Part shown: piece after piece, positions 1-8,637 of the stretch
How positions within the stretch are numbered: the first letter of the stretch is position 1
Layout of the letters: the number at the start of each line of letters is the position of its first letter
Assembly (NCBI GenBank): GCA_048265185.1
Contig: JBLXBZ010000003.1
Coordinates: 434,001 to 498,000 of the forward strand
Direction: 5' to 3'
DNA from: JBLXBZ01 sp048265185
GTDB taxonomy: Bacteria; Pseudomonadota; Alphaproteobacteria; Rhizobiales; Stappiaceae
DNA length: 64,000 nucleotides
The notes under the pieces: generated by a model
Database searches by the model: none
Told to the model about the DNA's origin: nothing
What the model saw: only the letters and a program-made list of their open reading frames with translations
Program-made: the position numbers and the translations under genes

Positions 1-258
1 AAAGTTCGCGGCGTTGATGGCGCGCTTACGGAATATTTCGTTCGCGGTGGGTTCGCCGACGTCGCTCCTGATGGTGGGCTGACCATTTTGGCCGAGAACG
101 CTGTTGCGGTTGACGATCTGGATGGGGCAAGCCTTGAGCAACAGATCAAAGACGCTGAAGAAGATGTTGCTGACGCGCATAATGACGAGTCGCGACATAA
201 GTCTGAAACCCTGTTGTCGCAATTGAAAGAAGTGCAAGAAGCTTTGCAGAACGCCTAA
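1..258 (+). CDS. atpC: F1Fo ATP synthase epsilon subunit (3' part; 5' end outside window)
   Basis: The open frame runs in from the left edge and stops with TAA at 256-258, giving 85 residues. It begins in the epsilon beta-sandwich (GALTEYFVRGGFADV, then LTILAENAV), the usual 'yyvrGGfvevnpd.vtvLae' block, and ends with the short two-helix C-terminal part. Epsilon belongs to the central stalk and couples proton flow to ATP synthesis; its C-terminal helices can inhibit hydrolysis. A strong terminator follows at once, so this is probably the last gene of atpHAGDC. Family assignment rests on the conserved block; the missing N-terminus is simply cut by the window. Confidence 0.88.
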   Translation, partial: KVRGVDGALTEYFVRGGFADVAPDGGLTILAENAVAVDDLDGASLEQQIKDAEEDVADAHNDESRHKSETLLSQLKEVQEALQNA

Positions 259-281
259 GCTTTTTCTACTGCGCTCATTCG

Positions 282-313
282 AAAAAGCTCGGCTTATCAG
301 CCGAGCTTTTTTT
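282..313 (+). terminator. Rho-independent terminator of the atp operon
   Basis: Perfect 12-bp stem AAAAAGCTCGGC / GCCGAGCTTTTT around a TTATCA loop, ending in a run of seven or eight T. It starts 23 bp after the atpC stop. Confidence 0.9.
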
Positions 314-355
314 ATGGGAGAGGAGACTCTTGTGACTAATATGAGACGCAAAATA

Positions 356-387
356 AAACCGCCCCTTTATGGATCAAGGAGCGGTTT
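356..387 (-). terminator. Rho-independent terminator of the GcrA-like gene (minus strand)
   Basis: On the minus strand AAACCGCTCCTT and AAGGGGCGGTTT pair with one mismatch around TGATCCAT, followed by TTTTATTTTG. It sits 45 bp downstream of the small minus-strand gene and faces the atpC terminator, insulating the two convergent units. Confidence 0.75.
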
Positions 388-431
388 GCATTTGTCGGGG
401 TATTTCACGCGGTGACTGGCGGTTAATTCGT

Positions 432-644
432 TCAGGCCGCGAAACGTTTGGGAGCCTGGTTCTGAGCGGCTCGGCGCGCGCGGTTGCGGCGTTCTTCCGG
501 CGTTTCATAGACCATCGCATGGTGAGATTCGCAATAAGACTGTCCCGGCACAACGGTGGATTTACACGGGAATGTGTAATTTCCGCCTGTGCCTTCCACC
601 CATTTGCATTGACCCGATTTCGGCAAGTGTATGGTGCTCATCAT
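432..644 (-). CDS. Small protein consisting only of a GcrA C-terminal-type Cys/His domain
   Basis: 70 residues. A C13KW...FPC27...SYC38ESH41H42 block is followed by AMVYETPEERRNRARRAA. This matches the C-terminal end of the alphaproteobacterial cell-cycle regulator GcrA (CKWPIGD...FC...YC..H...AYQP..RRR). The spacing C-x13-C-x10-C-x2-H suggests a zinc-binding knuckle. The N-terminal helix-turn-helix of full GcrA, which binds methylated DNA, is absent, so this is an orphan domain, not GcrA itself. The gene stands alone with its own terminator. Start: two adjacent ATGs (644, 641) lie behind a weak AGAAAG. Domain similarity is seen; a role in sigma70 binding or GcrA modulation would be inference. 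Confidence 0.7.
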   Translation of the reverse strand: MMSTIHLPKSGQCKWVEGTGGNYTFPCKSTVVPGQSYCESHHAMVYETPEERRNRARRAAQNQAPKRFAA

Positions 645-907
645 CGTTCTTTCTAAACGCCGTCGCGCTCGTCGGACATATTTGTCACGACAGGCAGCAA
701 GTCAGCCTGATTGAGGAATATGGATCGATCGCCACACGCAGGGTAAGGCGTGTATGTTATCGAAACGTCACATAGCCCGGCTTATATAAGGTTGAATGTT
801 AGTTTTCACAACCGCATCCCCTGCATGGGCGCTATGCGTCAAAGTATGTTGGTATGCAAATATCTGGTCGATCTGTGTTTTTCGCAGTGATTAAATAATA
901 AAATTTT

Positions 908-2557
908 TTAGTTAGAGTTGGTGTTTCGCGGTGAATCAACGGCTTGTCCGCCAATCGCTGCCAATGCTTCGGGCGTATCCAGATCAAGTCTTGCGCCAAA
1001 GCCAATTTCAACCATTTTTACATGATCGGCGTCGCGCTGAACGATATGTTTGGCTCCTTGATCGCCTTCCAGCATACGAAGTTCGTCGAGGTAATTTCTG
1101 CTGAAGAGAACGGGGTTGGCTCGTTGCCCCTCAGACGCGGCGACAATAATGCTGCGCTCATCCTCCGGGTCCATGGCTTCGATTAAAGCGTCGATGGAGG
1201 GCGCATCGATGGAGGGCATGTCTCCCAGTAGGAACATGACGCCGTCCACATCGTGGGGGAGGGCGGTGAGCGCGGCGCGAATGGAGCTCGCAATTCCTTC
1301 TCTGTGGTCAGGGTTATGGACAAGCAGCAGATCGAGATCTTTGACTGCTGCGGCGACGTTGTTGGCCATATGGCCCGTGACTAGGAGCACTGAGGTTAAC
1401 CGGCTGTCGCAGGCATGGCGCGCCGCCCGGTGAATGAGCGGTTCTCCATCCAGTAGGCACAAAAGCTTGTTGGGTCCTCTCATGCGCGTTGACGAGCCTG
1501 CTCCCAACAGAACGCCGGCCACTTTGGCGGGCTTTTTTAAAGGACGTGGTGGCGTTTTCCGAGGGTGAGGCCGGGCGCCGATTTCGGTCAATAGTCCGCC
1601 AACGCCCATTCCTGTGATGTCTTTTGGCGTGATCGTTTGTTCTGCGAGAAGGCGCGTCAGCACCCAGTCGAATCCGTTCTCCTTTGGGCTGCGGGCGCAG
1701 CCCGGCGCGCCCACCACCGGTTTTCCCGCCAGCGATCCAAGAACGAGTAAATTTCCCGGATCAACCGGCATTCCCAGATGGTGAATTTCGCCGCCCGCCT
1801 GTTTCACCGCCGCCGGTATTACGTCGGCCTCGTCCACTACGGCCGACGCGCCGAAGATCAAAATAAGATCCACGCCGCTTTCTATTTGTGTTTTTAATGC
1901 GCTGGCGAGTATGTCTTGATCGTGGCTGACTCGGTCTTCGCGAAAGACGGACGAGCCAGAGACGGCGAGCCGGCCTTCGGTGACGCGCCGGCTTTTGTCG
2001 AGCGTCTTTTCCGTCAGATGGGGTAATGTGGTGGCTATCAAGCCAACGCGCATGGATTTGAAAGGCGCCACGTTGACGGCGCTTTCTATTTGTCGTCGGG
2101 CAAGCCGCAAGGAGGATTTGTTGGCGGCGAAGGGAATTATTTTGGCCGTCGCGACCATCTGCCCTTTTTGGACGCTCGCGTGGTCGTCGAGGGTGGCGAA
2201 AGTGATGGCGGGGTCAATTCGGTTGGTTGCGTCAACAGCGGCGCGGTTTACGCGTAATAACCCTGACGTTTGCGCGAAAAGATTGACGCGCCCGGTGAAA
2301 GGCTCGGCTAAATACACCTGTTTTCCCGCCGCCGCCGCTGCAAGCCGCTCGGCGGCAATATTTTCATGTACGTCTTCGTCGCTGAGACGCGCGGCGATGA
2401 CGCTGTCAAAACCTTCCGCCGCCAGAAGCGCAATATCGTCTTTGCTTAGCTGATGGCCTTTGGGAAGTTTTCGTTGATGATTCTGGTGAGTGACTTTCAG
2501 CGAATGAGCCAGCAACGCGCCGACGGCGTCGCTTAATTGGACGCGGCCAAATTTCAT
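908..2557 (-). CDS. Molybdopterin-binding domain / MobA-like nucleotidyltransferase fusion protein
   Basis: 549 residues in two parts. Residues 1-335 form a MoeA/MogA-like molybdopterin-binding module (VDLILIFGASAVVDEADVIP at about 230-249; VVGAPGCARSPKENGFD at about 281). Residues 345-535 are a MobA/MocA-type NTP transferase with the nucleotide loop LGAGSSTRMRGPNKLL at 351 and FLLGDMPSID. Such proteins finish molybdenum cofactor by adding CMP or GMP for xanthine-dehydrogenase/CO-dehydrogenase-type enzymes. It is the last gene of an operon with two XdhC halves; its ATG overlaps the upstream stop by 4 bp. Which nucleotide is transferred cannot be read from the sequence. No molybdoenzyme is in the window. 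Confidence 0.82.
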   Translation of the reverse strand: MKFGRVQLSDAVGALLAHSLKVTHQNHQRKLPKGHQLSKDDIALLAAEGFDSVIAARLSDEDVHENIAAERLAAAAAGKQVYLAEPFTGRVNLFAQTSGLLRVNRAAVDATNRIDPAITFATLDDHASVQKGQMVATAKIIPFAANKSSLRLARRQIESAVNVAPFKSMRVGLIATTLPHLTEKTLDKSRRVTEGRLAVSGSSVFREDRVSHDQDILASALKTQIESGVDLILIFGASAVVDEADVIPAAVKQAGGEIHHLGMPVDPGNLLVLGSLAGKPVVGAPGCARSPKENGFDWVLTRLLAEQTITPKDITGMGVGGLLTEIGARPHPRKTPPRPLKKPAKVAGVLLGAGSSTRMRGPNKLLCLLDGEPLIHRAARHACDSRLTSVLLVTGHMANNVAAAVKDLDLLLVHNPDHREGIASSIRAALTALPHDVDGVMFLLGDMPSIDAPSIDALIEAMDPEDERSIIVAASEGQRANPVLFSRNYLDELRMLEGDQGAKHIVQRDADHVKMVEIGFGARLDLDTPEALAAIGGQAVDSPRNTNSN

Positions 2558-3252
2558 GGCGCCCGCCTTAAACGATCGATGATTTGTGCAAGAATGGCCA
2601 CCGCGATTTCCGCAGGGGAGGCGGCGCCGATATTAAGGCCAATGGGGGCGTGGATGCGGGAAATTAATTCATCAGACAAACCGGCGGCTTGAAGTCGTTC
2701 AACTCGGCTTATATGGGTTTTACGGCTGCCAAGAGCGCCCACGTAAAAGCAATTGGCGGTTAGCGCCGCGTGCAACGGAAAATCGTCAATCTTGGGGTCA
2801 TGGGTCACGGCCACCAGCGCCGTATGAGGATCGAGGAGCGGCTCGGCGAGCGCGTCCTGCGGCCACTGTTGTCGTAGAACGTCGGCGGGAAATCTCTGGT
2901 TATTGGCGAAACCCGCGCGGGGATCGATTATGGCGACGTCGAAATTGGCGATCTGCGCCATAGGCAGCAGAGCTTGGGAAATATGGACAGCGCCAATGAT
3001 CACCAGTCGCGGCGGGGGCAAAGCGACGTTGAGGAACCAGTTCTCACCTGTTGGGCTTTGAATGAGCCCCGACTTTCCGGAGAGAAAGCGACTTTTTAAA
3101 TCTGAGGCGAGCGGATCGGTTGAAAGGTCGTCTTCCTCGAGGATAAGTCGCTGCTGACTTGAGCGGTTGTCGCCATCAAGGCGCGTGCATAAGATCGCCG
3201 CTTGACGGTTGGCTTTCGCCTGATTGAGACGCTGAATTAAGGCGAGCTTCAT
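2554..3252 (-). CDS. XdhC family protein, C-terminal Rossmann half
   Basis: 232 residues from the ATG at 3252, chosen because it overlaps the upstream TGA (ATGA) and gives the natural start MKLALIQRLNQ; a longer in-frame ATG at 3315 would lie deep inside the upstream gene. It carries the XdhC C-terminal Rossmann fold: RLVIIGAVHISQALLPMA, then VAIIDPRAGFAN, VAVTHDPKIDD, YVGALGSRKTH and IHAPIGLNIGAASPAEIAVAILA. XdhC proteins bind molybdenum cofactor and hand the sulfurated form to xanthine-dehydrogenase-type enzymes. Here the usual single protein is split into two genes, as in several alphaproteobacteria. Translationally coupled to the genes on both sides. Confidence 0.85.
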   Translation of the reverse strand: MKLALIQRLNQAKANRQAAILCTRLDGDNRSSQQRLILEEDDLSTDPLASDLKSRFLSGKSGLIQSPTGENWFLNVALPPPRLVIIGAVHISQALLPMAQIANFDVAIIDPRAGFANNQRFPADVLRQQWPQDALAEPLLDPHTALVAVTHDPKIDDFPLHAALTANCFYVGALGSRKTHISRVERLQAAGLSDELISRIHAPIGLNIGAASPAEIAVAILAQIIDRLRRAP

Positions 3253-3593
3253 GTGATCGTCACCGGTTCGACGAGAATACGAATTTTGCCGCCGCAAGAT
3301 AGTCCAACCCGCCACGCGGTTTCATCGGCGACGCCAAATTCGAGAGTTGCGCTTTGCCCGCTCGAAATCGTGTCAATGGCTTCAGTTACAACCGCTCCTT
3401 CAACGCAGCCGCCTGAGACCGAGCCTTCAAAACGTCCTTCGGCGTCGATCACCAGATGCGAGCCAACAGGTCTGGGCGCTGAGCCCCATGTCTCGATTAC
3501 CGTCGCTATTGCGACTTTGCGGCCTTGCAACGCCCAAGCTTCCGCCAATTCAAGCGGGTCAGAGGTTATGAGGGGGGGTATATTGTCGGTCAT
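3249..3593 (-). CDS. XdhC/CoxI family protein, N-terminal half
   Basis: 114 residues matching the XdhC_CoxI N-terminal domain: VAIATVIETWGSAPRPVGSH, GSVSGGCVEGAVV and VGLSCGGKIRILVEP. The two Cys-Gly motifs (GGCVE, SCGG) are typical and probably contact the cofactor. First gene of the operon; it ends inside the ATGA start of the second half, so the two polypeptides are likely made together as one maturation factor for a molybdenum hydroxylase encoded elsewhere. Confidence 0.85.
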   Translation of the reverse strand: MTDNIPPLITSDPLELAEAWALQGRKVAIATVIETWGSAPRPVGSHLVIDAEGRFEGSVSGGCVEGAVVTEAIDTISSGQSATLEFGVADETAWRVGLSCGGKIRILVEPVTIT

Positions 3594-3718
3594 GGCGCGC
3601 CTCCCGTGTCTCTTTTATTATAGGGGCTAGAACGCGCCGGCGCATCCCTGTTTTAACATGGCGCGAGGATGAAAGAACGTGCCGCTTGACGGCGGGATGA
3701 GAAGGAACGCGGCTCACT

Positions 3719-3742
3719 AAAAAGGGGGCCTTCGCCCCCTTT
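3719..3742 (-). terminator. Terminator of pckA (minus strand)
   Basis: On the minus strand a GGGGGC-GAAG-GCCCCC hairpin, extended by A-T pairs, is followed by five T. It begins 30 bp after the pckA stop. Confidence 0.85.
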
Positions 3743-3771
3743 AAATTTAATCGCTTGATTTACGTGAGCTT

Positions 3772-5385
3772 TTATCCGGCGATTTTGCTCTGGACGGGCG
3801 CCGCCGCCAGAACGGCATTATCCACGTGAGATTCAAAAATCTTGAAGTTCTTGACAAACATGCTCACCAGTTTCGCCGCTTGTTCGTCATAGGCGCTTTT
3901 ATCTTCCCAAGTGTTTCTTGGGTTCAGAATTTCTGTTTCGACGTCGAGGGCTTCAACGGGAACCTCGAAGCCAAAGAAGGGATCGGTACGGAAAGGCGCA
4001 TTTTTAAGAGAACCGTCAAGGGCGGCTTTCAAAAGAGCGCGAGTCGCTTTGATCGGCATGCGGTGGCCGACCCCATAAGCGCCGCTTGTCCAGCCGGTGT
4101 TGACCAGCCAGCAATCGACGTTGTGCTTGGCGATCAGCTCGCGCAGCAAGTTGCCATACTCGGAAGGGTGCCGCGGCATGAAAGGCGCGCCGAAACAGGT
4201 GGAGAAAGTGGCTTGCGGCTCGGTCACGCCTTTTTCTGTTCCGGCGACTTTCGCTGTGTAGCCGGAGAGGAAGTGATACATGGCTTGAGCAGGCGTCAAT
4301 TTGGCGATTGGCGGTAAAACGCCGAAGGCGTCAGCCGTCAACATGATGATGTTCTTGGGCTGCGGGGCCTGTCCGGTCGCACTGGCGTTTGGAATAAAGT
4401 CGATTGGATAGGCGCAGCGAGTGTTTTCCGTTTTCGAATCGTCGTTGAAATCGGGCGTCCGATCGCGCTCGTCGAGAACTACATTTTCCAAAATGGTGCC
4501 GAAGCGCTGGGTTGTCGCGAAAATTTCCGGTTCGGCTTCGGCCGAAAGCCGGATTGTTTTGGCGTAGCAGCCGCCTTCAAAATTGAAGATCCCATTGTCG
4601 CTCCATCCGTGTTCGTCATCGCCGATGAGCGTGCGGTTTGGATCTGCGGAGAGGGTCGTTTTTCCTGTGCCTGACAGGCCGAAAAATACAGCCGTGTCAT
4701 TATCGTCGCCGACATTGGCCGAGCAATGCATTGGCATGGTGTTTTTTTGAGGCAGGAGGAAGTTCAGGAAAGTGAAGACGGACTTCTTCATCTCGCCTGC
4801 GTAAGACGTTCCGCCGATAAGAACAATTTTGCGGGTGAAGTCGCAGGCGATTACGGTTTCTGTGCGGCAGCCGTGGCGGGTGGGGTCAGCCTTGAAGCTT
4901 GGCAGGTCGATGATCGTCATTTCAGGCGCGAAGCGTTGCAGCTCCTCCGCATCCGGTCGGATCAGAAGATTGCGGATAAACAAAGAATGCCAGGCCAGTT
5001 CGGTGTAAACGCGTGTATTGATGCGGTGCTCTGGGTCGGCTCCCCCATAAAGGTCTTGAGCGTATAGCGACTTTCCTTGCGCATGCGCCCGCATGTCTTT
5101 GAGCAAAACCTCGAACGCGTCCGGGCTCATTTCTGCGTTATTGTCCCACCAAACTGTATTTTCCGTTATGGCGTCGCGCTTGACGAATTTGTCTTTCGGT
5201 GACCGGCCTGTGTGAACGCCGGTGTCAACGCAAAGGGCTCCCCCCGCCGCGATCTCCCCTTCATTGCGGGCGATGGCGTGCTCATAAAGCATTGGGGCTG
5301 GAAAGTTCCAATAAATGTTGGAAAGGTCCTTTAATTCGAATGTTTCCACCCCTTGCGAAGGATTCCGCACACCGAACTCGTTCAT
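3772..5385 (-). CDS. pckA: Phosphoenolpyruvate carboxykinase (ATP)
   Basis: 537 residues from the ATG at 5385, the usual length of ATP-type PEPCK; a frame extension of 37 codons upstream has no family character. It converts oxaloacetate and ATP to PEP, CO2 and ADP, the first step of gluconeogenesis, in the cytoplasm. Signatures: GVHTGRSPKDKF near the N-terminus, kinase-1a P-loop FFGLSGTGKTTLSADPNR, metal-binding LIGDDEHGW, and FNFEGGCYAKTI. It is transcribed divergently from chvI across about 570 bp, the classic rhizobial arrangement in which ChvGI and the downstream PTS proteins influence carbon metabolism. Confidence 0.97.
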   Translation of the reverse strand: MNEFGVRNPSQGVETFELKDLSNIYWNFPAPMLYEHAIARNEGEIAAGGALCVDTGVHTGRSPKDKFVKRDAITENTVWWDNNAEMSPDAFEVLLKDMRAHAQGKSLYAQDLYGGADPEHRINTRVYTELAWHSLFIRNLLIRPDAEELQRFAPEMTIIDLPSFKADPTRHGCRTETVIACDFTRKIVLIGGTSYAGEMKKSVFTFLNFLLPQKNTMPMHCSANVGDDNDTAVFFGLSGTGKTTLSADPNRTLIGDDEHGWSDNGIFNFEGGCYAKTIRLSAEAEPEIFATTQRFGTILENVVLDERDRTPDFNDDSKTENTRCAYPIDFIPNASATGQAPQPKNIIMLTADAFGVLPPIAKLTPAQAMYHFLSGYTAKVAGTEKGVTEPQATFSTCFGAPFMPRHPSEYGNLLRELIAKHNVDCWLVNTGWTSGAYGVGHRMPIKATRALLKAALDGSLKNAPFRTDPFFGFEVPVEALDVETEILNPRNTWEDKSAYDEQAAKLVSMFVKNFKIFESHVDNAVLAAAPVQSKIAG

Positions 5386-5957
5386 AATCGCGCATGTCCC
5401 TAGATAGAAGATTCGCCCTGACTTGGTGAGGGCGATCAGAATGAGGCGCGGCTGACCGCGCGCAAGATGCGCGAAACCTAGACCAAGAATTGCCAAGCAA
5501 CAAGATGAGGCGCACTCTCACTTTCTGATTTAAATCGATTGAATTCATTGTATTTGCAAATAAAATTATTTTTCTTGATAAATTAAATATGCTTCCGATC
5601 AAGTAATGTTTTCAGAGCTGTCTTGCCGCCGCCCGCAAAGCGGGAAAGGCGCGTCTGAGCTTTGGTGATGTATGGACAGGAAGTGATTGAAGAGAAACAG
5701 GCGGGTCAGGCGGGTGATTTTTGCGTTATGAGTTTTTTTGTGTGGGTTGACGCCTTTGTATGCTGAAATAAAGTATGCTCTATATCCCTTGACGTTCAAA
5801 AACGCCTTGCGCTTACCTGCATGGAGCGGTCTTTGTTTGAGGCTTGAAGCCAGTTTTGTAGCGAATGACCAGATGGCCGCCTTATTTTATGCTTATTTGC
5901 GAGGCCAAAGGACGTTGATGATTTTTTTTGATCGGACAGAAAGCAAAGGCCTGCATC
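5386..5957. promoter_or_regulatory. pckA-chvI divergent intergenic region
   Basis: No convincing gene. It is AT-rich near pckA (5520-5600) and holds the promoters of both divergent units. A plausible chvI promoter on the plus strand is TTGACG at 5747-5752 with TAAAGT 16 bp later; a second TTGACG occurs at 5790 without a good -10. No CRP-like or other clear operator palindrome was recognised by eye. Confidence 0.4.
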
Positions 5958-6656
5958 ATGCCTACGATTGCGCTGGTTGATGATGACCGCAATATATTGA
6001 CGTCTGTGTCCATCGCTTTGGAAAGCGAAGGATACCGCGTTTTGGCCTATACCGATGGCGTTTCCGCGCTTGACGGACTTTTGAGCGAATCTCCGGATTT
6101 GGCGATTTTTGACATAAAGATGCCGCGCATGGATGGCATGGAGCTTTTGCGGCGTTTGCGGCAGCAGTCCGATTTACCGGTAATTTTCCTCACCTCCAAA
6201 GACGATGAAATCGATGAGTTGTTCGGCTTGAAGATGGGCGCGGATGATTTTATTCGAAAGCCATTTTCCCAACGGCTTCTCGTGGAGCGGGTCAAGGCGG
6301 TTTTGCGCCGGGTGCAGCCGCGAGACGCAGCCTCGGCGAAAGTCGAAGGAGACAAGCTTCTTGAACGTGGGCTGTTGCTCATGGACAAAGAGCGTCATAC
6401 CTGCACTTGGAAGGGGTTGCCTGTCACTTTGACGGTGACGGAGTTTCTTATTCTTTATGCTCTTGCGCAGCGCCCGGGCGTGGTTAAGAGCCGCAACGCC
6501 TTGATGGATGCAGCTTATGACGATCAGGTTTATGTCGATGACCGCACCATTGACAGTCATATCAAACGCCTTCGTAAGAAATTCAAAATGAGCGATGACG
6601 ATTTTGATATGATCGAGACGCTTTATGGGGTTGGTTATCGTTTTCGCGAGCCTTGA
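5958..6656 (+). CDS. chvI: Response regulator ChvI
   Basis: 232 residues starting MPTIALVDDD at 5958 behind an AAAGG; the longer frame from 5928 adds ten residues with no counterpart in the family. Receiver domain 1-120 has acidic pocket D8-D10, phospho-acceptor D52 (IFDIKMPRMDG), T in FLTSK and K in RKPF. An OmpR-type winged helix follows (about 135-230, ending IETLYGVGYRF). ChvI with ChvG (ExoS) controls envelope, acid-stress, exopolysaccharide and motility genes in rhizobia. It is the first gene of the chvI-chvG-hprK-EIIA-ptsH run. Confidence 0.93.
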   Translation: MPTIALVDDDRNILTSVSIALESEGYRVLAYTDGVSALDGLLSESPDLAIFDIKMPRMDGMELLRRLRQQSDLPVIFLTSKDDEIDELFGLKMGADDFIRKPFSQRLLVERVKAVLRRVQPRDAASAKVEGDKLLERGLLLMDKERHTCTWKGLPVTLTVTEFLILYALAQRPGVVKSRNALMDAAYDDQVYVDDRTIDSHIKRLRKKFKMSDDDFDMIETLYGVGYRFREP

Positions 6657-6750
6657 GGTTTGACGTCAGGGGGCGGGTCTGGTCTTTTCGGAATATGCGT
6701 AATTTCTGCGAATGGGGAAGTGGACGCTCTGGAAGTGACTAAAAAAGTTG

Positions 6751-8634
6751 ATGGTTATGGAAGACCAGCGTAATCATGAGCGTGTTTTGACAGGCGACGA
6801 CAAGAAGCCCGCAAATGAGGATGAGCTTGAGACGCGGCCTTTGCGTAAAGGCGCGCGGGATGACGGCTCATCTCAAGAGCGCAAGCCATCTAAATTATGG
6901 CGGATGGGGGATCCGCGCTTGCGTCGGCGCTTTCTCTCCCGTTTTGCGGGCTTCTTGGGAACATATGTTTTTTCATCCCTGACACGGCGGATTTTGGTGC
7001 TCAACCTTGCGGCGCTCTGTGCTTTGGTGGGCGGCATTTTGTATCTCAACCAGTTTCGCGCCGGGTTGATTGATGCGCGCCGACAAAGTCTTTTGACGCA
7101 AGGGGAAATTATAGCGGGCGCGATCGCCGCTTCCGCGACGGTGGATACGGACGCGATCTCGGTGGACCCGGAGAAACTGTTGCAGTTGCAGGCTGGCGAA
7201 AGCATTGCGCCGAGCAATGACGCTAGGCTGCTTGATTTTCCGATTAACCCTGAGCGGGTCGCGCCCGTTTTGCGCCGGTTGATCTCCCCAACCAAAACCC
7301 GGGCGCGTTTATACGACCCTGAAGGGATTCTCATTCTGGATTCGCGGCATTTATACGCGCGCGGTCAAATATTGCGTTTCAACCTTCCCCCTCCAACAAC
7401 TGAAGAACCAGGCCTGTTCGACAAGATTTGGAGCGACATGAAACTATGGTTTCGCCGGGGGGATTTGCCGTTATATGACGAGGTTGGTCCGGGAAATGGC
7501 CGCGCATATCCCGAGGTGGAGGCGGCCCTGGCCGGTTCTCCCGCTAGCGTTGTGCGGGTTTCAACCCGTGGAGAGCTGATTGTTTCCGTCGCTGTGCCAA
7601 TACAAAGGTTTCGGGCGGTTCTTGGCGCGTTGCTTTTGTCGACGCAAGGGGGAGATATTGACAGCATCGTGCGGGCGGAGCGGGTGGCTATCGTACGTGT
7701 GGCTTTGGTCGCCGCCGCGGTGGTCGCGGTGTTGTCGGTGCTGCTTGCGGGCACGATAGCCGGCCCTGTGCGCCGGTTGGCGGCGGCGGCGGAGCGTGTT
7801 CGGCGCGGCATCCGGGCGCGCGAAGAAATTCCTGAGTTTTCAGATCGCCATGATGAAATTGGCCATTTGGCGCGTGCGTTCCGTGAAATGACGAACGCGC
7901 TTTACAATCGTCTGGACGCGATTGAAACATTCGCGGCCGATGTGGCGCATGAATTGAAAAACCCGTTGACCTCGCTGCGAAGCGCGGTGGAAACTTTGCC
8001 TCTGGCCAAAACGGACGCGTCCCGCGAACGTTTGCTCGAAGTCATACATCATGACGTGCGCCGTCTGGATCGTCTGATTACCGATATTTCGGACGCCTCT
8101 CGTTTGGATGTTGAGTTGGCGCGCGCAGAAGCGCGCCCCGTGGATATGGCGACCTTGCTGCGCACGGTGACCGACTTCGCTAATGAGCGTTGCGGTGAAG
8201 GAGAAATCTCGGTTGACCTGTCGATTGAACCATCGCGGTTGGAACACCCTTACCGGGTTTTGGGACATGATCGGCGCCTTGGGCAGGTGGTGAATAATTT
8301 GATCGACAACGCCCGTTCTTTCTCTCCCGCTGATGGCCGGGTGAGAGTTTCCGCCAGACGTATTGCTCAAAATGTTGTTGTTATGGTGGAAGATGATGGG
8401 CCGGGCGTTCGCCCTGAAATGGTGGATAGAATTTTTGAAAGATTTTACACGGATCGGCCGGAGGGGGAAAGTTTTGGTAATAATTCCGGGCTAGGTCTGT
8501 CGATTTCCCGGCAAATTGTCGAGGCGCATAGAGGGAAGATCTCTGCGGGAAACCATATTGAAACCGACCCGGAGACTGGAGAGCAATATGTGGCGGGCGC
8601 GCAATTCATCGTCACTTTGCCGGCGGGAGAATGA
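6751..8634 (+). CDS. chvG: Sensor histidine kinase ChvG/ExoS
   Basis: About 627 residues. Layout: cytoplasmic basic N-terminus (~70 aa), membrane helix at about 84-104 (ILVLNLAALCALVGGILYL), periplasmic sensor of about 200 aa, second helix (VALVAAAVVAVLSVLLAGTI), HAMP, dimerisation/phosphoacceptor box VAHELKNPLTSL with H400, then HATPase with NLIDNARSFS, DDGPGV and NSGLGLSIS. In rhizobia its periplasmic partner ExoR represses it; no exoR is in this window. Three in-frame starts lie together (TTG 6748, ATG 6751, ATG 6757) with only a distant GGAAG, so the exact start is uncertain. Followed after 3 bp by hprK. Confidence 0.92.
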   Translation: MVMEDQRNHERVLTGDDKKPANEDELETRPLRKGARDDGSSQERKPSKLWRMGDPRLRRRFLSRFAGFLGTYVFSSLTRRILVLNLAALCALVGGILYLNQFRAGLIDARRQSLLTQGEIIAGAIAASATVDTDAISVDPEKLLQLQAGESIAPSNDARLLDFPINPERVAPVLRRLISPTKTRARLYDPEGILILDSRHLYARGQILRFNLPPPTTEEPGLFDKIWSDMKLWFRRGDLPLYDEVGPGNGRAYPEVEAALAGSPASVVRVSTRGELIVSVAVPIQRFRAVLGALLLSTQGGDIDSIVRAERVAIVRVALVAAAVVAVLSVLLAGTIAGPVRRLAAAAERVRRGIRAREEIPEFSDRHDEIGHLARAFREMTNALYNRLDAIETFAADVAHELKNPLTSLRSAVETLPLAKTDASRERLLEVIHHDVRRLDRLITDISDASRLDVELARAEARPVDMATLLRTVTDFANERCGEGEISVDLSIEPSRLEHPYRVLGHDRRLGQVVNNLIDNARSFSPADGRVRVSARRIAQNVVVMVEDDGPGVRPEMVDRIFERFYTDRPEGESFGNNSGLGLSISRQIVEAHRGKISAGNHIETDPETGEQYVAGAQFIVTLPAGE

Positions 8635-8637
8635 CGC

